NCBI RefSeq assembly: GCF_027579695.1 | Contig: NC_083579.1 | Span: forward strand, 67,218,871 to 67,282,870 | From: Neoarius graeffei | Lineage: Eukaryota > Chordata > Actinopteri > Siluriformes > Ariidae | Direction of reading: 5' to 3' | Length of the DNA stretch: 64,000 nt | Part shown: positions 32,063-44,064 of the stretch, piece by piece | How positions within the stretch are numbered: the first letter of the stretch is position 1 | Layout: each line of letters opens with the position of its first letter | Position numbers and translations under genes: made by a program | Notes under the pieces: generated by a model | The model's database searches: none | What the model was told of the DNA's origin: nothing | What the model saw: only the letters and a program-made list of their open reading frames with translations

Positions 32063-34930
32063 TCGCTAGAAAATGGTGAGTGAGGCGGGGGAAAAAAGTC
32101 TTGCTCTTTTGTTCTTAGACGCTAAGGAAGAAAACTAACCGTCACCCTTTAATGAGCTATTAAATTGAATGATTTTTGTGCTGCAATGCCTTTGGTGAAA
32201 CACTGTCGTTAAAATGAGCGCGCTTCTCTTGCATGAATATGTAGGTTGATGATGTATCTAAAATTCTTGTGGACAGTGACTGTATGCTGTCACGCACTCT
32301 GGCTTTGTGCAGAGCTTTCTAACAGCAGTCCACCAGCTCCCGGTACATTTTTAATTGTATCCTCACGAGTTCACACACGTTCAGTGTTGCATGTCTGAGG
32401 TTTTTGTGCCTGTAAGTAATTGATTGGCTCTTTATCTTGCCCTGTTGTTTAACCACTTACTCATATCACTCCACAATGAACATTTTTTTTCTGCTTTTTT
32501 GAATCTGTGATTCGTCATGCTTTTGTCCCACAGGTTTCAACAGTGTGTGGTTTGTGTAGTTTCCACCATCTGACCCTGTGTGGGCTAAACAGGAGTGCAG
32601 TACACACAGGCTGCCATTGTTTAGCCTTTCTGTCTGAATGAGAAGTGTTGACGTTGCTGTATGTTGGGCTTCAGCCTCAGGGAAACCTATAGCTGTCTGT
32701 TACCTATTAGGTGGTACGTGCAGCAGACCTGTCGAATCAGCAGTCTTTGCTGAGGGAGAAAAAAATGGATATGGGCAACAAAATCTCATGAAGTACACTT
32801 TTTCAGAACTTGGAGTATTTTCATAGATTTGTACCTTTTTTTTATTTATTTATTTTTAAATCCAGATGGCATATAATGTGGGGGAATATAGCTATCGTTC
32901 TGTCTGTCCATCTGTCTGTCTGTAAACATTTTTAGTTTCTGGAGGATAACTCAAACTATAAGACCACCACACACGCACGCACGCGCGCACATCCTGACAG
33001 TTATGTTAAGTGACCTTGAGGAGTTGTGCCTTTTTGACATTTTTGGCATTTGTGAATTTATTTATTTATTTTTTTATTTTTTCTCTCATATTTCCATGGC
33101 AACCAATTCAACTTGGGAAAACTTGGAGTGGGGTTTCATATGGCGGGCGGGTATGTCATCTCCTGAGGACTCTTGTTTTTAAATGTGCTTCATTGTAAGT
33201 AATTTAATCATTTCCTTTTATAACCGTAAGTTACTAAAGCAATATAATGCAACAGTACTAATAATACTAGGATTATCATTATTGAACATGTTTAAAGGCT
33301 CTGACTGCAAAGTTGAATTCTGGGCAAAATGTTCTATTTCTATTGCTGTTGGAGTTTCGAGATGTTTCGCTGCTGTACACGCTGTGTATCCTATGTGTAA
33401 ATGTTTTGCCGAGATAAAAAGCGTCCTGCATTGTACGATTCCAAAAGTTGCCGAAGCGAGCGAGCAGCAATATCGCGTGACAACCATGGGGCGTGTTTGA
33501 GCTACTTTTAACCAAAACAAGTCAGTGTGGGCAAACATGGCGGATTCTGCTGTCCTGCCTGCTAAAAGCCAGCGGAAAAGAAAAGGAAAGCCTGCCTAGT
33601 GAGTGCAACTGCAAGATGACGTCATTTTTCTGTAAAGATAACTAAATCATTCTAGCTAGTGCTTAGTTATCTTGGCCTTAGAATGCATGGGCTCGACTCT
33701 ACAGTAGCGAGTATGGAGTTGTACACCTTGTGTTTTGATCTTGCAGAGAAAGAAATAACACAAGCAGTAACAGAGAAAAGATGCATTCATCTTTTGTTTC
33801 ACAGATCTATTCATGGATGTCAACCACAAACTGCATACCTGTGACTCAAAACTCTCCAAGGTTGATGCAGAGTCACGATGCTTTCCACACGTCACCATCT
33901 TGGTGTGACCCAGTTCCATAATTATGCTAAGTAGTTCAAGTTCCTTGCATTTTGGCTTTCTGTGGGGCCATACTGTTTACCTCGGGAGGTAGGATATTCA
34001 GTCCTAAAACGGAAAAAAGCGGTCCTCAGCACATCAAAATGATCATCTCATCTGCACTGCATGATATTGTTCTTGCGAGACAGAGGAAAATGCCATGTAC
34101 AAGAAAAAAATTTGCAGTCAGTGCCTTTTAAGGTTTCTGAATTAGGTTTCTAAATTAGTCAGGGTGTATGGAGTACTAGTTTCAATAAAAACATTTACTG
34201 TGGAATTTTTAGTAATTAATTTAGTTTAGAATGACGAGAGACCGAGGGGTGTACTTCTACCATCTGTTGGCAGATGCAGTGGTTGAAGCTAATGGGGGGG
34301 GGTGCATGTGTGGATGAGGGTGACTGATGTGAAGCACACCTCAGTGGCCCACATCTGCCATACAGATTGAGCAGAACCAGTGATAAACCTATCTTGAGCC
34401 AGATGTTTGTGTGCATGCTCTGATGCTTCCTTCAGCTTGTTGGCTTGTCTTGGCAGCTCTGGCACGTAACCTGGCAGTGGCATGCTCACACTGATTGGCA
34501 TGAGATGGGAACAAGGAAAGCTCATTCACACTTCAGGACTCCAGAAAGCAGGGCATGTACATTTTTACTGATCACCCCGAATGAGGTCCTACTGCTTTGG
34601 AACTACCTCAGAGTGCTTGCACGAATGCATTTATTTGATTTTGAATTGAATCCCAGTGCCTTATCTCCCCCAGCGATCACACTCTGGTATGGATCAAAAC
34701 TAAACCGATCCAAGAGTGTCTGAGTGAGTTGGTCTCGGTCTAGTTCTGTATGAACTTGAGTGTGGTTTGATTGCAATGGGGGAGCCATTCAATACCCGCA
34801 CATGAACCAAACATGCTATGTATTTTGGGCTGCAGTCAGACTGCAGAAATGTGATGTATTCATGGACTGACAGACAAAAAGAGAAAATAAATCTGGATGC
34901 CAAACACGATTTAAGAGTTTCTATGCTATT

Positions 34931-34934
<4 letters not shown>
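32063..34934. other. unassigned DNA
   Basis: No gene supported. A short ORF with a good start context at 33537 (MADSAVLPAKSQRKRKGKPA, then stop) looks like a transposon or gene first exon but has no recognised family. Imperfect GTCTG repeats occur at about 32900-32925. Confidence 0.4.

Positions 34935-35002
<68 letters not shown>
34935..35002. repeat. (TG)n(GA)n microsatellite
   Basis: About 55 bp of TG followed by a short GA run. Confidence 0.95.
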
Positions 35003-35003
<1 letters not shown>

Positions 35004-36235
35004 AACCCCTTTGGTTCTGTCCAATTGAGCATGTGAGAACAGCATTCACCCTCAAGTGCAGACCAACATATTCAGCCCAAGGCCATTTGATAAAAAGAGT
35101 CTCTGTGAGAAATTGGATGAACTCTGATTTTCCTTGGTGCATGATCCAATGACATGGTATATGATCCAATAAAGGTTCAAATACAAAGTGGCTTTTGCTC
35201 AAGACGGCTTTTTTTTTTTTTGCAGACCGTTTCTATGGCTAAATGCAGACATTATCAGTCTGCACACAGTGTTGGAGGTCATAGGTTATATCTGGCATGT
35301 TACATCGGTTATTCGATCCACATTCACTGGATATGCACAGTCGCATGCTCTGATTGGCTACTCTACTACTAGGATATCCTCTCATATACCGTGAGTAGAG
35401 AAGAAACAAAATGGCAGAGCAGATCAAGTCAGATATATCACTTTATCAAGTAAAAGAAACAAATAGCTAAAAATAGTTCCCCCCCCAATATCTCCTGTTC
35501 CACACGCCAGTCAACTCAGTGGTGATGATGCACCTTTTAAGTTGGTTTGCCAACCGCTAAAAAACCCTAAAGAAGAAGAAAATGGCGGAGCCTGTTACTG
35601 ATCCAACCGAGGGTGAGATAAAAACTTTACTGAAACACACAACCTCAAAAAAGCAACAAAATATGGAATTAAAGTATTTGATGGTAAGAATTTTTTTTCT
35701 CTTTCCAAGAATTATAGCGTTTTTCACAAATTGCTACTGTAAATTTGCTGGTTTGTTTCATTCTAAGCGGGAGTGATTTTGTCTGACGTTTGGTATACAG
35801 TTTTTATTTATCGAATTTGCAAAAAAAATAAAAATGCATCTCTCAGAATTCAGTGAATGTGCATAGAATAAGTTATTCCACTCAGTCTCGTAGTACTTGG
35901 TGCTACGTGCCTCACTGGCTGTCGGTTCATGTCAGACTTGATTTTGTGGAATAACTGTTAATTGTAAAGTGGCTACATGGAGCTCACAATCTACCTTAAT
36001 CCAATTTTACTGGTGGAATTTTGCTTTACTGCACTGAATCTGCTCACCCTCAGGAGAGAGCAGTATCACAGTGCTTTGCCTCAATAAAGAACGGCATTTG
36101 CAGTTTGAGCTATTCCTATCCTCAGTGGAGAACAGTACCAGAATTTCTCATCCTCCACAGGAAGGAGTGTCAACACTTTGAGCAATTGTCACCATTCTTC
36201 ATTGGGGATATCACGACTATTTATTTATGTCTGGT
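35003..36235. other. unassigned DNA around the Crypton-like stub
   Basis: Apart from the stub at 35582, no gene is recognised. Weakly complementary stretches (about 35318-35338 and 35850-35875, CACATTCACTG against CAGTGAATGTG) might be ends of one element. Confidence 0.3.
35582..35683 (+). pseudogene. exon-like stub, Crypton/DUF3504-type N-terminus
   Basis: ATG in good context opens MAEPVTDPTEGEIKTLLKHT. In a shifted frame the next codons read KKATKYGIKVFD, and a donor GTAAGA follows at 35684. The GEIKTLL ... KKATKYGIKVF layout matches the N-terminal pattern of DUF3504/Crypton-related fish proteins. The shift in the A-rich run near 35650 breaks it. The following exon was not found. The assignment is by pattern memory only. 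Confidence 0.35.
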
Positions 36236-36249
36236 ATTATATGGCGGGG

Positions 36250-36605
36250 GGCGGCACGGTGGTGTAGTGGTTAGCGCTGTCGCCTCACAGCAAGAAAGTC
36301 TGGGTTCGAGCCCCGTGGCCGGCGAGGGCCCTTCTGTGCGGAGTTTGCATGTTGTCCGCGTGGGTTTCCTCCGGGTGCTCCGGTTTCCCCCACAGTCCAA
36401 AGACATGCAGGTTAGGTTAACTGGGGACTCTAAATTGACCGTAGGTGTGAATGCGAGTGTGAATGGTTGTCTGTGTCGGCCCTGTGATGACCTGGTGACT
36501 TGTCCAGGGTGTACCCCGCCTTTCGCCCATAGTCAGCTGGGATAGGCTCCAGCTTGCCTGTGACCCTGTAGGACAGGATAAAGTGGCTAGAGATAATGAG
36601 ATGAG
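36250..36605 (+). mobile_element. V-SINE, full length
   Basis: Target duplications ATTATATGGCRGGG lie at 36236-36249 and 36606-36619. The GATGA-type tail is short. Confidence 0.92.
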
Positions 36606-36619
36606 ATTATATGGCAGGG

Positions 36620-39244
36620 TGCATGATCAGAATGAGTTAGGACATTCTCTTTTTGTGAAAGAAAATGCCAGGATATAAGGAAGTAGAATGGAAGGCTACA
36701 TTTGTAACCTTGGTTCTTTTGGCTATATAGAGGTCCACCAGGCCTCCTGGATTGATGGGGGTGTTTGATCACGAGAACTTTGCTGTTGGGACTCAAAAAA
36801 GGAACAAGTGCATACCAGTACTGTTCCAATTTTGCATGCCTCACTGAACAAAGTTTTTCAAACACCTGTGATGCATTGGGTTTTTTTTTTTTCCCCATAA
36901 ATAGGTTTAGGCTTATGATTTCGTTTGATTCATTACCCTCAGGCTTGTAATTAAATGATGATTGAAAGCTAAATGCTTCTTATTATCATAAGTTAATGGA
37001 CCTCATTGTCATCACACTGCTTCAAGTAATTGTTTAAAACGTGGCAGTTTTAGATTTGTTATAGCAATGTGCAAAAGTGAGTGAAATCTTAGTTTGAAGC
37101 TCTACTATTAGTCACATCTTTATGGTAGCCTTTTTTGATTTTAGGAAGTGTTTCATACTAAATTACTCATGACCCGCTGAGTCGGTGGGAAGTCAAAATC
37201 CTACATATCTTGTGTAAACAAGGCAATCATGATTTGAATGAAGGATATTGTTAGAATGATTGGTTTGAATGGTGTGGTGATCATGTTTGTTTGTTTGTTT
37301 GTTTGTTTTTGGGGGGGGCACTAGTTCAGAGTTTTTTTGGGGGGGGTCTGAGAAACACTATGCCATTCAGGATTGGTTTAATCCATTGTTCTTTGGTTAT
37401 CTTAAAGTGTTTTGAATCTTTATTACATTGGAGAGAGGTTAGGTTGGGGGGGAAGGGGGTTGGTGATGGTCCATGGGATTGCACCCGAACAAGGCTCAGT
37501 CTGTAGCCTGGTCCTGTCCCCTCTCATTAGAGTCACATTGTGCAGCCTCAGTGGCCATCACAACACACTTCCAACCCCACCGCCATTTCCAAACTTCCAA
37601 CCAATTCCGATTACAGTAACTGTATTCAGTGCATAGATTGGTAGACTGCAGCATTGCATGTGGTTTCTTTTTTAAGTTTTCTGTTTGGATCCTTTTATCT
37701 TTTGTTCTTGTGTATTAAGTGTCTGTTTTCTTTTATCGTAGCATGTAGCCATCATGCCAGAGTATTGAGTAGTCAGTGTCATATACATGGTGGATTAATG
37801 CTGAACAGAGACTGAGTGCTGGGTAAAAGCTTGTTTCACTTTACTGAGCAATTGAATGGCTGTGCGACTGAAGATTCATCTGTGTGTGCACAGGAAAATT
37901 ATTAGCCTACATGAGAATGAAGAACTAACATAAATACCACTCTGAACTAAATCCGATCTCCAGAACTGTGTGTGTGTGTGGTTAACATGGGTTTGTGTAG
38001 TGTGAATATAGGGTATCGTGAGTAAACAGGAGCAGCTGGTCTCGTTTTCTTCTTTCTTAATGAGGTCCTTGTGTGTACACACACACACACACACACACTT
38101 GTCTATCTTCTCAAAATTGGTTACATAATTTAAAAATTCACATGGAGTTAAATTATGAAATGTGCACTTTAAGCTGAAAAAGATGAGGTAAATCTGTCCA
38201 ACGCAGTCAGTGGTGGACAAATCCTAAATAATTAGCTATCCTACTGAACAAGTAAGATTTATTGTGCCGCCCAGTCTGATGTTTTTGTTGCCTGGAAACC
38301 TACAGTAATTGATGAGGATAAAAATGGTAGCTAGCATAATGTAGTTACATATGGTCAGCTAGTTGGGTAGTTAAGGGCATTATTGCAAACCAAGAGAAAA
38401 GAATGAGTATGAATTCCTGGGAGAGGACGACTCTGTAGCCAGTTCTTGTCCTCTCCTGATAAAGGTTTTTGTGTAGCATTTTGTCTTCAATAACAAACTC
38501 ACCATGTTGGTGAGTGTTTTGTCTCTGAGCTGCAGTGTTCTTTCACTGTACTGTTTTATATTGATAGCATACATGTTTATACTGTATATTATAGATTACT
38601 GTTATAGATATTTTTGTGTAATATGTTGAATATAATATCTATCTATAATATATTTTGATTATTTACTACTTATTTACTGAGTGTGAGGTCTTTACAGGAC
38701 AATATCAGACTGAGGTCTTGACAGTATGGACCTGGTCCATACAAAAAGACAGGTCTGGTACTTTTCCTGTAATAACCGAGCAAGCGACGTTAATGAGGTT
38801 ATATGTTTGTGGGGGTTTTTTGTTTTGGTTTTTTTTTTTATTTCTAAGCTTAAAACAGATGGTCATTATAATGAGGCGTGGCGCTGCTTTCAGTCACATC
38901 ATATTTGTAAAATAGTTGAGTCCCGCATGCGGAATAAACAGCTAGCGGTTTCAAAACTGAATTTTTGTTGGTGGTTTCTGAATGCTCTTTGTTGCTCATT
39001 TGTTAAATAACTTGGGGACTCCTCTTATTTGTTTTGTGTTTCGGCTGTTTTTGATTCCTTTTTGACTTCTAATTAATCGTTTGTTTGTTTTTTGCGACAT
39101 TTAAAGCTGGCATCTTGGAAAGAAAGTCCGTAATCGCCCACGGGCATTACAGGAAAATGCTGCCTACCAAGGAGCCAATCAGAGCGCATGATTTTACCGG
39201 AAGTAGCTTGTGCAATATAATAAAGAGAGATATTTTATATAATA
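36620..39244. other. unassigned DNA with small repeats
   Basis: No gene recognised. (TTTG)n lies at about 37285-37307 and a CA run at about 38078-38098. The stretch 37968-38160 is a diverged copy of 20912-21110. Confidence 0.5.
37968..38160 (+). repeat. segment duplicated from or with 20912-21110
   Basis: Same order of landmarks: TG run, TGGTTAACATGGG, GTGTGAATATAGGGT, a TTCTTCTTTC stretch, then GGTTACATAATTTAAAAATT. The last part corresponds to a single minisatellite monomer start, without amplification. Confidence 0.75.
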
Positions 39245-39254
39245 GATATTTTAG

Positions 39255-39630
39255 GGGCGGCACGGTGGTGTAGTGGTTAGCGCTGTCGCCTCACAGCAAG
39301 AAGGTCCTGGGTTCGAGCCCCGTGGCCGGCAAGGGCCTTTCTGTGTGGAGTTTGCATGTTCTCCCCGTGTCCGTGTGGGTTTCCTCCGGGTGCTCCGGTT
39401 TCCTCCACAGTCCAAAGACATGCAGGTTAGGTTAACTGGTGACTCTAAATTGACCGTAGGTGTGAATGTGAGTGTGAATGGTTGTCTGTGTCTATGTGTC
39501 AGCCCTGTGATGACCTGGCGACTTGTCCAGGGTGTACCCTGCCTTTCACCCATAGTCAGCTGGGATAGGCTCCAGCTTGCCTGCGACCCTGTAGAAGGAT
39601 AAAGCGGCTACAGATAATGAGATGAGATGA
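39255..39630 (+). mobile_element. V-SINE, full length (best reference copy)
   Basis: All parts are present in order. The tRNA-like head has an A-box-like GTGTAGTGGTTAG and a B-box GGTTCGAGCC, and would supply an internal pol III promoter. A conserved central V-domain follows (GTTTGCATGTTCTCCCC, TCCAAAGACATGCAGG). The LINE-like 3' part ends GATAAAGCGGCTACAG, and the tail is (GATGA)n. Target duplications GATATTTTAG lie at 39245-39254 and 39631-39640. The layout is that of DANA/Mermaid-type V-SINEs. Confidence 0.95.
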
Positions 39631-39683
39631 GATATTTTAGGCATATTATCCATAACACAGGGTGTGTGTATGTGTATATATAT

Positions 39684-39967
39684 TGTGGCAGCGGGGGCGT
39701 GGTCAAGCGTCGGTCTGTGACCGGAGGGTGGAGTCAGGGAAGGTAAGTGGCAGAATCACTGCACCTGATGTTGGTTAATCTGTGTTTGTATGTCTTCCCC
39801 AGTGACCGCGCCCTATATGAGGAGAGAGAGAGCAGAGAAAGGAAGCTCTCTCCCCAACCAGACGACTGGTGTGTGCGCGTGCATGACTAGAGTTGACAAC
39901 ATCTGAAAAGACTAAGAGTTTGTGGAACTTAATTCTGGCCTGCCGTCTTTCTGTGCTTCACCCACTT

Positions 39968-39974
<7 letters not shown>
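39684..39974 (+). mobile_element. possible solo LTR or retroelement fragment
   Basis: It begins TGTGGCAGCGGGGGCG and contains a GC-rich stretch with a GAGA run, unlike its AT-rich neighbours. It ends at a TA microsatellite. I see no matching second copy or primer-binding site in the window, so the LTR call is tentative. Confidence 0.25.

Positions 39975-40037
<63 letters not shown>
39975..40037. repeat. (TA)n microsatellite
   Basis: About 60 bp of TA directly before a minus-strand SINE tail. Confidence 0.95.
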
Positions 40038-40041
<4 letters not shown>

Positions 40042-40396
40042 ATCTCTAGCCGCTTTATCCTTCTACAGGGTCGCAGGCAAGCTGGAGCCTATCCCAGCTG
40101 ACTACAGGTGAAAGGCGGGGTACACCCTGGACAAGTCGCCAGGTCATCACAGGGCTGACACATGGACACAGACAACCATTCACATTCACACCTACGGTCA
40201 ATTTAGAGTCACCAGTTAACCTAACCTGCATGTCTTTGGACTGTGGGGGAAACCGGAGCACCCGGAGGAAACCCACGCGGACACAGGGAGAACATGCAAA
40301 CTCCACACAGAAAGGCCCTTGCCGGCCATGGGGCTCGAACCCGGACCTTCTTGCTGTGAGGCGACAGCGCTAACCACTACACGACTGTGCCGCCCT
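40038..40396 (-). mobile_element. V-SINE between TA repeat and Tc1
   Basis: A full minus-strand copy. Its head abuts the left end of the Tc1 at 40397, which may explain why that Tc1 lacks a clean left terminus. Confidence 0.9.
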
Positions 40397-40599
40397 AATT
40401 GGTAAATTCCTCGGTAAAATAAGTATTTGCTCACCTACAAACAAGCAAGATTTCTGGCTCTCACAGACCTGTAACTACTTCTTTAAGAGGCTCCCCTGTC
40501 CTCCACTCGTTACCTGTATTAATGGCACCTGTTTGAACTCGTTATCAGTATAAAAGACACCTGTCCATAACCTCAAACAGTCACACTCCAAACTCCACT

Positions 40600-42000
40600 A
40601 TGGCCAAGACCAAAGAGCTGTCAAAGGACACCAGAAACAAAATTGTAGACCTGCACCAGGCTGGGAAGACTGAATCTGCAATAGGTAAGCAGCTTCATCT
40701 CATCTCATTATCTGTAGCCGCTTTATCCTGTTCTACAGGGTCACAGGCAAGCTGGAGCCTATCCCAACTGACTACGGGCGAAAGGCGGGGTACACCCTGG
40801 ACAAGTCGCCAGGTCGTCACAGGGCTGACACATAGACACAGACAACCATTCACACTCACACCTACGGTCAATTTAGAGCCACCAGTTAACCTAACCTGCA
40901 TGTCTTTGGACTGTGGGGGAAACTGGAGCACCCGGAGGAAACCCACGCGGACATGGGGAGAACATGCAAACTCCGCACAGAAAGGCCCTCGCCGGCCACG
41001 GGGCTCGAACCTGGACCTTCTTGCTGTGAGGCGACAGCACTAACCACTGCACCACCATGCCACCCAGGTAAGCAGCTTAGTGTGAAGAAATAAACTGTGG
41101 GAACAATTATTAGAAAATGGAAGACATACAAGACCACTGATAATCTCCCTCGATCTGGGGCTCCATTGCAAGAGCTCACCCCGTGGGGTCAAAATGATAA
41201 GAATGGTGAGCAAAAATCCCAGAACCACATGGGGGGACCTAGTGAATGACCTGCAGAGAGCTGGGACCAAAGTAACAAAGGCTACCATCAGTAACACACT
41301 ACGCCGCCAGGGACTCAAATCCTGCAGTGCCAGACGTGTCCCCCTGCTTAAGCCAGTACATGTCCAGGCCCGTCTGAAGTTTGCTAGAGAGCATTTGGAT
41401 GATCCAGAAGAGGATTGGGAGAATGTTGTATGGTCAGATGAAACCAAAATAGAACTTTTTGGTAAAAACTCAACTTGTCGTGTTTGGAGGAGAAAGAATG
41501 CTGAGTTGCATCCAAAGAACACCATACCTACTGTGAAGTATGGGGGTGGAAACATCATGCTTTGGGGCTGTTTTTCTGCAAAGGGACCAGGACGACTGAG
41601 CCGTGTAAAGGAAAGAATGAATGGGGCCATGTATCGTGAGATTTTGAGTGAAAACCTCCTTCCATCAGCAAGGGCATTGAAGATGAACCGTGGCTGGGTC
41701 TTTCAGCATGACGATCCCAAACACACAGCCCGGGCAACGAAGGAGTGGCTTCGTAAGAAGCATTTCAAGGTCCTGGAGTGGCCAAGCCAGTCTCCAGATC
41801 TCAACCCCATAGAAAATCTTTGGAGGGAGTTGAAAGTCCGTGTTGCCCAGCGACAGCCCCAAAACATCACTGCTCTAGAGGAGATCTGCATGGAGGACTG
41901 GGCCAAAATACCAGCAACAGTGTGTGAAAACCTTGGGAAGACTTACAGAAACCGTTTGACCTCTGTCATTGCCAACAAAGGGTATATAACAAAGTATTGA
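40600..42000 (+). pseudogene. Tc1-like transposase, family G, split by SINE
   Basis: The frame starts MAKTKELSKDTRNKIVDLHQ (helix-turn-helix). It is cut by a SINE after AIGKQL at 40696 and resumes at 41079 with a TAA (VKK-stop) and a frameshift before 41194. From 41194 to 42000 it is open for 268 codons. The second helix-turn-helix half ([11 protein letters not shown]), D in [13 protein letters not shown] in [10 protein letters not shown] (one residue shorter than usual) and E in [11 protein letters not shown] are present. The catalytic half is thus well preserved while the DNA-binding half is destroyed. Confidence 0.9.
40696..41065 (-). mobile_element. V-SINE inside Tc1 family G
   Basis: Target duplications AGGTAAGCAGCTT lie at 40683-40695 and 41066-41078, within the transposase N-terminal coding region. 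Confidence 0.94.
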
Positions 42001-42214
42001 GATGAACTTTTGTTATTGACCAAATACTTATTTTCCACCATAATTTGCAAATAAATTCTTTAAAAATCAGACAATGTGACTTTCTGGATTTTTTTTTTTC
42101 CTTATTTTGTCTCTCATAGTTGAAGTGTACCTATGATGAAAATTACAGGCCTCTCATCTTTTTAAGTGGGAGAACTTGCACAATTGGTGACTGACTGACT
42201 AAATACTTTTTTGC

Positions 42215-42216
<2 letters not shown>

Positions 42217-42254
<38 letters not shown>
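42217..42254. repeat. (TG)n microsatellite
   Basis: TG run at the right edge of the Tc1. Confidence 0.95.
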
Positions 42255-42256
<2 letters not shown>

Positions 42257-43145
42257 CAATATTATTTGAGCCTTGCAAGGGTCTTTATTTTCTTAATGTT
42301 TTCACATGCCTGTGTTCCTGAATATTAGTCATCCATGCACGTTAATTAAGGAGCCTAGTAAGTCATCAGACAGATCAAACCACAGCTAAAGTGTATAATG
42401 CGTCAGACAGCAGAATTTGGAATGAATAGCTTGTGCTGTAGTTACATGAGGAGTGAAGGATGAGTTGCACCACTGTGAAGCGCACTAATTCTAAACATGT
42501 ATACCAAATGAAAACTTGTTTTCCAAACCTCAACAGGGACTATTTATTTTCATTCTTTTGTCCACTGCACAACTAATAAATAAAATTAAAAAAAGCCCCC
42601 AACATGAAATCTGCTTGTACATCCCTGCGTAATAACCATGTGCTTTTGTTTTACCACCTTCTGAAATCAGTATGATTTTTGAATTGGATTACCTTGACAT
42701 TTTCTTATTTTAATGACACAATTTCTCAAAACCATTTAACCTGTTTTAGGCACTCTCAGTTTTATTGCTTGCTTTATCTATCTCTCAGTCTCTCTTAAAA
42801 TATTAATGGCCTAATTGAGCACCGGATTAGAACGGTGTTACTTACAAGGAAAATGACTGACTGTAACCTTTTATAGGCTAATGGCTAAATGCTCTTGTTT
42901 AATGCTGCAAGGCAAAAAAAGAAACAGCCACATGTATTTTTTTTTTTTTTTTTTTTTTTTATTCAGAGGATTAGTTTAGTAATGTAAGATCTAAAAGGGA
43001 AGAGAGATCTAAAAAGGAGAAATCAAACACAATCAAATGATTTTTGTGTTATCTGAAGGAAGTTGCAGTTTTAGTTGATGGATGATTAGATTGTCATAGT
43101 TCACTTCCAGAGAAAAATTCTACAGGTTAAGCTGTTAACATTCAT
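42255..43145. other. unassigned AT-rich DNA
   Basis: No gene recognised. A T run lies at about 42938-42960. Confidence 0.5.
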
Positions 43146-43312
43146 GGGGATGTCATGGCCTAAAGGTTAGCTTTGGAATCAAAAGGTCACCAGTTCGATT
43201 CTGTGGACCAGCAGGAATGGCTGAAGTGCCCTTGAACAAGGCACCTAACCCCCAGGCTGCTCTGGGTGTGTTATGTCGCTCTGGATAAGAGCGTCTGCTA
43301 AATACCATTCAT
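43146..43312 (+). mobile_element. tRNA-derived SINE, third family
   Basis: A tRNA-like head (GGCCTAAAGGTTAGC, CAGTTCGATTC) precedes the CCAGCAGGAATGGCTGAAG body and the GGATAAGAGCGTCTGCTAAA end that is common in fish SINEs. Short direct repeats CATTCATG flank it. Confidence 0.8.
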
Positions 43313-43916
43313 GTAATGGTAACTGCTATAGACCACTTGCACTGTTGCACAGACTGTCACTTTGATAGTATTACTGTACATTTAAACAACTGTACATGTG
43401 TTCAGTATTGCTAACTGTACATACAGCCCTACTGTATAGTCCTTATTTTTAGCAACCATACTGTCCATCACTGTATCGACCCTTTGCACTGACGTCACAC
43501 TTGCGTTAGCAACCGTTGCCACCCTTGTCCTGGGGGACAAGCGAACTTTGTTTACATACTGAAGACAAGCAATATTGAACATGTCAGACAGTTGTAGTTC
43601 AAAGAAAGCTCCAGCTAAAAAAAAAAAGCTTTACTACTGGGCTACTTGGACAATCTAAGTAAGAAGGAAGCAAAGGATAGATGTATGTGGAAATTTAGTT
43701 TTAGTGATTGATTCCGAACAGTAAAGAAGGAGGATATAAAAATAAAAAAAAATAAAAAATACAATAATCAAAACCTCTTCATAAACAAACAGAATAGCGT
43801 AGCCACAAGGCAGTAACATAATAATGTTCAGAAAGGATTAGGTAGAAGTAAATAACTTATCAAATCCTAACCCTCTATACCACCACTAATCAAACGTCAC
43901 TTTCCGCCATAATAAA
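43313..43916 (+). other. unassigned DNA with an exon-like stub at 43581
   Basis: ATG at 43581 opens MSDSCSSKKAPAKKKK. After an 11-A run, a shifted frame reads GYLDNLSKKEAKDRCMW. The LDNLSKK part resembles the module in the 61165-61630 ORF, but the similarity is short. No gene is claimed. Confidence 0.25.
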
Positions 43917-43917
43917 C

Positions 43918-44002
<85 letters not shown>
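43917..44002. repeat. (TG)n(TA)n microsatellite at 3' end of retrotransposon
   Basis: A short TG run then about 70 bp of TA. The retrotransposon 3' end joins it directly at about 44003. Confidence 0.95.
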
Positions 44003-44007
<5 letters not shown>

Positions 44008-44064
44008 CTCCTTCTCACCCCCGGCGGGGGGGTGGTATCCATGTCATCCTCAAGCTCGGGTCCT

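Larger units (their letters stand above)
40397..42216 (+). mobile_element. Tc1-like transposon, family G
   Basis: The transposase is flanked by partly complementary ends (left AAGTATTTGCTCACC, right AAATACTTTTTTGCCC). The left terminus is incomplete next to the SINE, and the right end passes into a TG microsatellite. Confidence 0.85.

Noticed and set aside
33218-33538. Conserved gene in overlapping ORFs at 33.2-33.5 kb
   Set aside because: Open frames of about 105 codons exist on both strands but show no family pattern; unsupported.
39260-39320. tRNA gene at SINE heads
   Set aside because: A-box and B-box are present, but the sequence continues into the SINE body and recurs many times with target duplications. 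It is a tRNA-derived promoter, not a tRNA gene.
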